A program made the position numbers and the translations under genes. Shown here in pieces: positions 14,874 through 19,558 of a DNA stretch of 19,558 nucleotides. The stretch's first letter is position 1. Each line of letters begins with the position of its first letter. The DNA comes from an uncultured beta proteobacterium. Lineage in GTDB: Bacteria > Pseudomonadota > Gammaproteobacteria > Burkholderiales > Rhodocyclaceae. The notes below the pieces were generated by a model, which was not told the DNA's origin, ran no database searches, and saw only the letters and a program-made list of their open reading frames with translations. The stretch spans positions 1 to 19,558 of the forward strand of contig CAJBIL010000450.1 of assembly GCA_903953145.1 (NCBI GenBank), read 5' to 3'.

Positions 14874-15095
14874 ATGACAACACAAGCCGTTGCACTTCAC
14901 CGTTGCGCATCCTGTAATCGCTGGAATGGGGCACGCACAATGGGTACAACACCGGAAATAGTTGAGATTGAAAACGACGGCATTAGCGGACATTGTGTCG
15001 ATGGCCCCTGGCACGGTAACGAACGACGCGCACGCTCCGCTTGCGGGCACTGGACGCTCTGGAGCTTAGTCGACGTGAATGCACCTGACCGTTAG
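14874..15095 (+). CDS. Small Cys/Trp-rich protein, possible metal binder
   Basis: No family name recognised. 73 residues with four cysteines (11, 14, 41, 57) in the layout CASCNRWNGAR, then HCVDGPWHGNERRARSACGHW and TLW. The spacing CxxC followed by two single Cys, with His40, His47 and His59 nearby, looks like a small zinc- or iron-binding fold. Conserved-looking Trp and Gly-Pro-Trp-His make random coding unlikely. No ribosome binding site is obvious at ATG 14874; ATG 14940 would cut off the CxxC. It is followed after 60 nt by the TIGR02647 gene on the same strand. Confidence 0.65.
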   Translation: MTTQAVALHRCASCNRWNGARTMGTTPEIVEIENDGISGHCVDGPWHGNERRARSACGHWTLWSLVDVNAPDR

Positions 15096-15155
15096 AATGA
15101 TGTCTGTTGGTAAGTAAACAACGAGAGACCAACGCTACTTAAACGAGGATTGACC

Positions 15156-15422
15156 ATGCCCTACACCCCCGATCTCATCCAGGAACTCAATACTTTGATC
15201 CGCTTTGACCTAGACACCAGTCAGCACGGTATCAAGATTCACAAAACAGCCGATCCCGCCATAATTTCCGCGACCCAGCGTTTGCACGCAAAGGATCTGA
15301 TCACACAAATGGACGGAGGCTACTTGACTGGTCTTGGCAGAGACGCAGCAGAACATGCACAGGCTGCACTGACCATTCTTACTTCGCAAGCCAGCAATTC
15401 ATCATCGGCGACCGCGCAGTAA
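15156..15422 (+). CDS. TIGR02647 family conserved protein
   Basis: 88 residues. MPYTPDLIQELNTLIRFDLD, GIKIHKTADPAIISATQRLH, AKDLITQMDGGYLTGLGRDA, then AEHAQAALTIL match my memory of the TIGR02647 family found in gamma- and betaproteobacteria. It appears to be a small helical protein with a winged-helix-like ending (GGYLTGLGRDAAEHA), which could hint at nucleic-acid binding; the function is unknown. ATG 15156 is preferred over the in-frame TTG 15150 because GAGGA ends 6 nt before it and the family begins MP-[FY]-TP. The last residues after ILTSQ are Ser/Ala-rich and probably disordered. Confidence 0.85.
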   Translation: MPYTPDLIQELNTLIRFDLDTSQHGIKIHKTADPAIISATQRLHAKDLITQMDGGYLTGLGRDAAEHAQAALTILTSQASNSSSATAQ

Positions 15423-15460
15423 TTCAATTCGAGCCATAAACCCGCAGCCAAGGATTCGTC

Positions 15461-15694
15461 ATGTCGCTCGTACCCTGTCGGGCCTGTGGCCACAAGGTCG
15501 ATATTTCAGCGCTGACTTGCCCCGGTTGCGGCGCCACCGATCCGGGACGGAAAATCAGTCGTCAGCAGCGTGATCTTCGCAGTTTCCTAATCCAGTTACT
15601 GATCGGGCTGACTTTTCTTGGGTTTGGTGGCTGGTATGTCTGGAATGGTGTCATACCGATGGCCAAACAATATTTGGTCAAACCCGCTGTTTAA
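15461..15694 (+). CDS. Small zinc-ribbon membrane protein
   Basis: 77 residues. An N-terminal zinc ribbon CRACGHKVDISALTCPGCGA has Cys6, Cys9, Cys20 and Cys23 as ligands; a basic linker (GRKISRQQRDLR) follows, then one transmembrane helix of about 20 residues at 42-63 (FLIQLLIGLTFLGFGGWYVW). The zinc ribbon therefore lies in the cytoplasm by the positive-inside rule. AAGGA sits 6 nt before the ATG. Such proteins are widespread and uncharacterised. The stop is 6 nt from the convergent rbgA stop. Confidence 0.85.
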   Translation: MSLVPCRACGHKVDISALTCPGCGATDPGRKISRQQRDLRSFLIQLLIGLTFLGFGGWYVWNGVIPMAKQYLVKPAV

Positions 15695-15700
15695 CCTTGT

Positions 15701-16654
15701 TCAAATGGCGGTCAATCCCCGATCAGGCTGCGATTGAGTGTGCTCTGGCGAACCCTGTTCAGGCAACGCAAACGGTATTTTAGCCATAGATAATTTTGCT
15801 GCATTCAACATTTTCTGCCGAGTTTCCGGGGTTTCCAGGCTGATGCGTCCGAGCGTTCCATCCCGATAATCCTGCAACAGCACAAAAGAAGCCTTCTCGA
15901 AGTCCGGCTCGCCACCTCGCATACGGAGATTTCGGCGTTCTGCGATCCCTTCAACAACAGCAACCCCATCAAGACCCTCGACCGGAAAACCATAGCGAGC
16001 CGAAATCATTGCCGAATAATGGGCAAGCAAAAGATCTGCCAGAAATACCGCGACTTCTTCATCAATGATGGCATTGCGGCCCACGGCATGGCTTGCAGCA
16101 AGCATCATCCCGTCGCTCGGATGTTCAATTTTTGGCCACATCAAGCCAGGGGTATCGGTTAACGAGTGGCGGACACTGAGTTCATGTGTTTGCTGTGATT
16201 TTGTGACCGCCGGCTCGTCGCCCACCTTGGCGATTTTCCGCTTGACCAAGGTATTCATAAGCGTTGATTTGCCAACGTTGGGAATGCCCATGATCATCAT
16301 CCGCAACTGCTTCACGTTATCGTTGCGATGCGGCGCCAGCATCTGGCAAAGTGCAGGAATGCGTGATGCATCACCGTTTTTTTTGCATGACAGGGCAACT
16401 GCTTTCACCCCCTCCTGACGGTTGTAGTAGTCCAGCCAAGCTTTGGTAGCGACCGGATCAGCCAGATCTGCCTTGTTGAGAATTTTTAGACAAGGGCGCT
16501 GACGTTGCAGGCGCAACTCGCGAACCAAGGGATTGGTGCTCGCTTCGGGAAGGCGCGCATCAACGACTTCGATCACAACATCGATGCGCGCCATGGTTTC
16601 GCCCGCTTTTTTCCGCGCCGAGGTCATGTGACCGGGGTACCACTGAATTGCCAT
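15701..16654 (-). CDS. ylqF: Ribosome biogenesis GTPase YlqF/RbgA
   Basis: Circularly permuted GTPase that assists late 50S subunit assembly. The 317 residues show the permuted G-motif order: G4 NKAD at 60-63, G5 SCKK at 89-92 (usually SAK), then G1 GIPNVGKST at 123-131, G2 around Thr151 (PAVTKSQQ) and G3 DTPG at 167-170. The N-terminal WYPGHMTSARK and VDARLPEASTNP are YlqF hallmarks. The C-terminal domain (RYGFPVEGLDGVAVVEGIAE, then RMRGGEPDFEKA) is the RNA-binding ANTAR-like part; the last 25 residues after ALPEQGSP are likely disordered. It is convergent with the zinc-ribbon gene and divergent from the methyltransferase. Confidence 0.94.
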   Translation of the reverse strand: MAIQWYPGHMTSARKKAGETMARIDVVIEVVDARLPEASTNPLVRELRLQRQRPCLKILNKADLADPVATKAWLDYYNRQEGVKAVALSCKKNGDASRIPALCQMLAPHRNDNVKQLRMMIMGIPNVGKSTLMNTLVKRKIAKVGDEPAVTKSQQTHELSVRHSLTDTPGLMWPKIEHPSDGMMLAASHAVGRNAIIDEEVAVFLADLLLAHYSAMISARYGFPVEGLDGVAVVEGIAERRNLRMRGGEPDFEKASFVLLQDYRDGTLGRISLETPETRQKMLNAAKLSMAKIPFALPEQGSPEHTQSQPDRGLTAI

Positions 16655-16761
16655 GAGAAATCGGACTCTGTAAGAAGTTTGCCATTATCCCATTTGTTCG
16701 GCCACACCGCGTCTTAGCCGGTAAAATGATCGCTTGATTCTTTTTACACCGCAGGAAAAAT

Positions 16762-17607
16762 GTGTCAGCCATCCCGGAAATAAAACCAGAACAATCCATT
16801 GAGCTTCTAAAGGAATTGCACATCCTGACCCGCGACGGCAAACTCAATCAAGACAGCCGACGCAAACTGAAGCAGGTTTATCACCTTTTTCATTTCATTG
16901 AGCCGCTACTCACTGAGGTCATGGATGACTTTCTCACCCAATCAGCGGCCGATCATCTGCCACTAACCCTGGCCGACCACGGTGCCGGCAAATCTTATCT
17001 GGGCTTCATCCTCTACGATCTTTTTTTCAAGGCACAAAGTAGCGGACATATTTTCGGCATTGAAACGCGTCAGGAACTTGTTGAAAGGTCACGAGCACTG
17101 GCAAAGAAGCTGAATTTCCCACGCATGACCTTTCTCAATCTCAGCGTTGAAGCATCGATTAACGCACCTGAATTGCCGAACAAAATCGATGTCGTGACCG
17201 CGCTACACGCCTGCGATACAGCGACCGATGATGCAATACGTTTTGCGCTGCAAAAAAACGCGAAGTTTATAGTGCTTGTGCCCTGCTGTCAGGCAGAAGT
17301 GGCCGCCATATTACGAAACAAGAAAAATGAGTCCTTTGCCATGACACCGCTTTCCGAACTCTGGCGTCATCCGATCCATACCCGTGAATTTGGCAGTCAG
17401 GTAACCAATGCTTTGCGTTGCCTGCAACTTGAAGCGCACGGCTATCAAGTTACTGTCACCGAACTGGTCGGCTGGGAGCATTCGATGAAGAATGAATTAA
17501 TCATCGCCAGACATACCGGCTCACCACGAAGAAATGCGAGAGAAAGGCTAGCGCAAATTCTAAAAATGCTAAATCTGGAAGCGTTACAAAACCGCTTCGC
17601 TTATTGA
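16762..17607 (+). CDS. Class I SAM-dependent methyltransferase (Methyltransf_32/GSTCD-like)
   Basis: 281 residues. A helical N-terminus of about 60 residues precedes a Rossmann-type domain: motif I LADHGAGKSYLGFILYDLF at 70-88, an acidic residue ending strand 2 (FGIETRQELVERS, Glu101), the ALHACDTATDDAIRFAL segment at 147-163, and LVPCCQAEVA at 172-181. The combination HACDTATD plus PCCQ is what I associate with the Methyltransf_32 group, whose members are thought to modify RNA; the substrate is unknown. The start is GTG 16762, supported by AGGAAAA just upstream; an ATG at 16760 is out of frame. The C-terminus carries a conserved-looking GWEHSMKNELIIARHTG segment. It is followed by a small membrane-protein gene after 58 nt. 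Confidence 0.85.
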   Translation: MSAIPEIKPEQSIELLKELHILTRDGKLNQDSRRKLKQVYHLFHFIEPLLTEVMDDFLTQSAADHLPLTLADHGAGKSYLGFILYDLFFKAQSSGHIFGIETRQELVERSRALAKKLNFPRMTFLNLSVEASINAPELPNKIDVVTALHACDTATDDAIRFALQKNAKFIVLVPCCQAEVAAILRNKKNESFAMTPLSELWRHPIHTREFGSQVTNALRCLQLEAHGYQVTVTELVGWEHSMKNELIIARHTGSPRRNARERLAQILKMLNLEALQNRFAY

Positions 17608-17665
17608 GAATGCTTTGAGGCCTATCAAACGGATATCCTCATCAGACAACCAATCAAGGAACATA

Positions 17666-17983
17666 ATGGAAAACTGGATTACCCGCCTCGTCGCCGCTAT
17701 CTGTGCCGCAGGAAGCACCGTACTTTTCTGGACTTTCGGGATGTTTATTGTAGTACCGTGGCAGGAAGGGCGAATGCTATCGCTCAATATGGTCGAAATA
17801 CAGGTAATCGGCATTCCGCTCGTGATTGGTTTGCTGGTGACATGGGGCGCACTTCACATCTTTGCGATTGCTGATCGCGAAACCAACCCGAGGATTTACG
17901 CAACAATCTGCATTGTCATTGCTGGTGCAGCGATTGCTGCCACGATTGGCGGTGCAGCATGGAGTCAAGCACGAATAGCCTAA
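17666..17983 (+). CDS. Small three-helix inner-membrane protein, function unknown
   Basis: 105 residues from ATG 17666, which has AAGGAA about 5 nt upstream; the frame is open to 17615 but that extension is polar and lacks a binding site. Hydrophobic segments lie at about 5-30 (RLVAAICAAGSTVLFWTFGM), 48-68 (VIGIPLVIGLLVTWGALHIF) and 80-98 (CIVIAGAAIAATIGGAAW). No catalytic motif. I do not recognise the family. It ends 10 nt before the convergent 75-residue gene. Confidence 0.75.
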   Translation: MENWITRLVAAICAAGSTVLFWTFGMFIVVPWQEGRMLSLNMVEIQVIGIPLVIGLLVTWGALHIFAIADRETNPRIYATICIVIAGAAIAATIGGAAWSQARIA

Positions 17984-17993
17984 GAAAAAAGAC

Positions 17994-18221
17994 TCAGGCG
18001 GTAGTGTTGATACGGCTACCAACAGTTTGACCACTGGTATTAACTGATGGCTTATTTTTTTCTACCACAGCCTTTGTGCTCTGCGCGGTAGCTTCACGAG
18101 CACGATCGCTCGCTGCTTTCTGAGCTTGCTGATTCGCATCAGGCTTCTGGGCAGTTAACTGTTTCTTTGCAGCTGCCCCTGCCGCAACATTAGTGTTTGA
18201 AGATGCCGAACTGACTTCCAT
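17994..18221 (-). CDS. Small low-complexity protein with conserved-looking C-terminal motif
   Basis: 75 residues, dominated by Ala, Gln, Lys, Ser and Asn, no signal or membrane helix, probably disordered. The C-terminal segment KPSVNTSGQTVGSRINTTA resembles a tail I associate, with low certainty, with small betaproteobacterial proteins ending in VNT-x-GQ-x-x-G-x-x-IN-x-TA. GAAGGGTGA lies 7 nt upstream of ATG 18221, a good ribosome binding site, and a promoter-like pair precedes it, so I think it is real. No function can be assigned. Confidence 0.6.
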   Translation of the reverse strand: MEVSSASSNTNVAAGAAAKKQLTAQKPDANQQAQKAASDRAREATAQSTKAVVEKNKPSVNTSGQTVGSRINTTA

Positions 18222-18271
18222 GATTCACCCTTCACTTTCCTTGCCAAAAGGTTGATGACCTATATAACTTC

Positions 18272-18301
18272 ATCTTAGACTACGCATAGTGGACTTGCCA
18301 A
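18272..18301 (-). promoter_or_regulatory. Candidate sigma-70 promoter for the 75-residue gene
   Basis: On the minus strand TTGGCA (18301-18296, 5 of 6 to consensus) is followed after 18 nt by TAAGAT (18277-18272, 4 of 6), about 50 nt upstream of ATG 18221. A small perfect hairpin GCATGA/TCATGC (18308-18324, 5-nt loop) lies just upstream of the -35. Confidence 0.45.
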
Positions 18302-18374
18302 GATGAAGCATGAAAACCTCATGCCTACTGCGGATTTTGCAACACCCCGGATTCTGGTTAACTCAAGCCGGCTA

Positions 18375-18389
18375 GAGTGAAAATCACTC
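18375..18389 (-). other. Small hairpin at the guaA stop codon
   Basis: GAGTGA (18375-18380) and TCACTC (18384-18389) pair perfectly around a 3-nt loop; the second arm contains the guaA stop. No T tract follows on the minus strand, so it is a weak terminator candidate at best. Confidence 0.3.
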
Positions 18390-19558
18390 CCACTCGATTG
18401 TTGCCGGCGGCTTGCCAGAAATGTCGTACACCACACGATTAATGCCGCGCACTTCGTTAATGATCCGGTTAGAAACCTTGCCGAGCAGGCTGTGCGGCAG
18501 TTCTGCCCAGTCTGCGGTCATGAAATCCTGCGTTTGAACGGCGCGCAAGGCAACCACATACTCGTAGGTACGACCGTCACCCATCACGCCGACCGATTTA
18601 ACCGGTAGAAATACGGCGAAGGCTTGACTGGTTTTTTCGTACCATCCGGCGGCTCGCAGTTCGTCGATAAAAATGGCGTCAGCGCGGCGCAGCAGATCGG
18701 CGAATTCGTGTTTGACTTCGCCGAGGATACGTACGCCGAGGCCGGGGCCGGGGAAGGGATGGCGATAGACCATCTCATGCGCCAACCCAAGCGCAACGCC
18801 AAGTTCGCGTACTTCATCCTTGAACAGCTCCCGCAACGGCTCCAGCAGCTTGAGGTTAAGCGTTTCGGGCAGGCCACCGACGTTGTGGTGGCTCTTGATG
18901 GTGTGTGCTTTTTTGTTTTTAGCACCGGCTGATTCGATCACGTCGGGGTAGATCGTGCCTTGCGCCAGCCACTTGGCGTTAGCGAGTTTCTGCGATTCGA
19001 CCTGAAAAACTTCAACGAACTCGCGGCCAATGATCTTGCGCTTTTGCTCAGGGTCAGAAACGCCTTTGAGGTGCCCCATGAACTGCTCGGTGGCATCAAC
19101 GTGAATGACCTTGACGCCGAGATTGCGGCCGAAGGTTTCCATCACCTGCGCGCCTTCGTTGAGACGCAGCAGACCGTTGTCGACAAAAACACAGGTCAGC
19201 TGATCACCAATAGCGCGGTGAATCAGTGCCGCAGCGACTGATGAGTCAACACCGCCGGAAAGGCCGAGGATGACTTCTTCATTGCCCACCTGCGCACGAA
19301 TTTTCGCGATGGCTTCGTCGATATAACCGGGCATTGTCCAGTCGTTACGGCAACCGCAAATATCATGCACAAAGCGGGCGAACATCTGCTTGCCCTTGAG
19401 GGTGTGCGTAACTTCCGGGTGAAATTGCACCGCGTAAAATTTGCGTTCTTCATCGGCCATCGCGGCGATTGGCGTCGAGTCATTGCTGCCGATTATCTTG
19501 AAGCCGGGCGGCAGTTCAGTCACCTTGTCGCCATGGCTCATCCAGACATCCAGCAGGC
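18384..19558 (-). CDS. guaA: GMP synthase (glutamine-hydrolysing) GuaA, N-terminus cut by window edge
   Basis: Converts XMP to GMP with ATP and glutamine, last step of GMP synthesis. The visible part runs from LLDVWMSHGDKV to NRVVYDISGKPPATIEWE, the normal GuaA C-terminus. The end of the class I glutaminase domain is present with the catalytic-triad His and Glu in FHPEVTHT; the nucleophile Cys lies beyond 19558. The ATP-pyrophosphatase P-loop LSGGVDSSVAA, VFVDNGLLRLNEG, then SHHNVGGLP and RHPFPGPGLGVRILGE follow, and the dimerisation domain closes the protein. No frameshift or missing residue is seen. The ATG at 19541 is internal (VWMSHGD is conserved), so the true start is upstream of the window. 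Confidence 0.97.
   Translation of the reverse strand, partial: LLDVWMSHGDKVTELPPGFKIIGSNDSTPIAAMADEERKFYAVQFHPEVTHTLKGKQMFARFVHDICGCRNDWTMPGYIDEAIAKIRAQVGNEEVILGLSGGVDSSVAAALIHRAIGDQLTCVFVDNGLLRLNEGAQVMETFGRNLGVKVIHVDATEQFMGHLKGVSDPEQKRKIIGREFVEVFQVESQKLANAKWLAQGTIYPDVIESAGAKNKKAHTIKSHHNVGGLPETLNLKLLEPLRELFKDEVRELGVALGLAHEMVYRHPFPGPGLGVRILGEVKHEFADLLRRADAIFIDELRAAGWYEKTSQAFAVFLPVKSVGVMGDGRTYEYVVALRAVQTQDFMTADWAELPHSLLGKVSNRIINEVRGINRVVYDISGKPPATIEWE

Noticed and set aside
14743..14952. Minus-strand 69-codon frame overlapping slyX and the Cys/Trp gene
   Set aside because: It overlaps the start of slyX in a different frame and covers the better-supported plus-strand gene at 14874; no features of its own.
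17981..18000. Imperfect hairpin GCCTAAG...CTCAGGC between convergent genes as a terminator
   Set aside because: The A/T run is in the loop, not after the stem, and the stem has a mismatch, so it does not fit an intrinsic terminator.

Overview
The window reads as a chromosomal, housekeeping-rich stretch of a Gram-negative bacterium, most likely a betaproteobacterium near the Rhodocyclales (Dechloromonas/Azonexus-like). This placement is inferred from recalled similarity of the proteins (TIGR02647-type protein, tsaB-rimI-udg4 cluster, single-Cys FdhD, heme-linked sensor kinase with a DUF3369/HD-GYP regulator) and from the moderately GC-rich codon use; no search was run. I see no phage, integron, CRISPR array, intact insertion sequence, tRNA or rRNA.

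Layout. 1-421 has no convincing gene. 422-4796 (+): an LplT-like lysophospholipid transporter, then a two-gene signalling module made of a membrane histidine kinase with a periplasmic CxxCH heme-binding sensor domain and a response regulator whose output is a complete HD-GYP c-di-GMP phosphodiesterase. 4828-6824 (-): lemA and two TPM-domain genes, convergent with the regulator. 6928-8899 (-): tsaB, rimI and a family-4 uracil-DNA glycosylase, joined by 4-nt stop/start overlaps. 8976-9957 (-): two genes I do not recognise, a small exported Cys-rich protein and an acidic cytosolic protein. 10040-10573 (-): an RNase HI-fold protein, divergent from fdhD-mobA (+), which together mature the molybdenum cofactor and end in a strong intrinsic terminator. 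12114-12398 (-): a small soluble protein, divergent from rlhA (+, 23S rRNA hydroxylation); the gap between them carries a perfect 12-bp inverted repeat. rlhA overlaps slyX (-) tail to tail. 14874-15694 (+): three small genes (a Cys/Trp-rich protein, a TIGR02647 protein, a zinc-ribbon membrane protein). Then rbgA/ylqF (-), a methyltransferase (+), a small membrane protein (+), a 75-residue low-complexity protein (-) and the C-terminal three quarters of guaA (-), cut by the window edge.

How it fits together. The clearest functional unit is the heme sensor kinase plus HD-GYP regulator: a probable redox- or gas-sensing system that lowers c-di-GMP without a DNA-binding step. fdhD-mobA support molybdoenzymes such as formate dehydrogenase. 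tsaB, rimI, rlhA and rbgA all serve translation (tRNA t6A, ribosomal protein acetylation, rRNA modification, 50S assembly). Nothing here is clearly a new defence or mobile system. The best candidates for undescribed biology are the signalling pair, the unknown genes at 8976-9957, the small Cys/Trp protein at 14874 and the inverted repeat upstream of rlhA.
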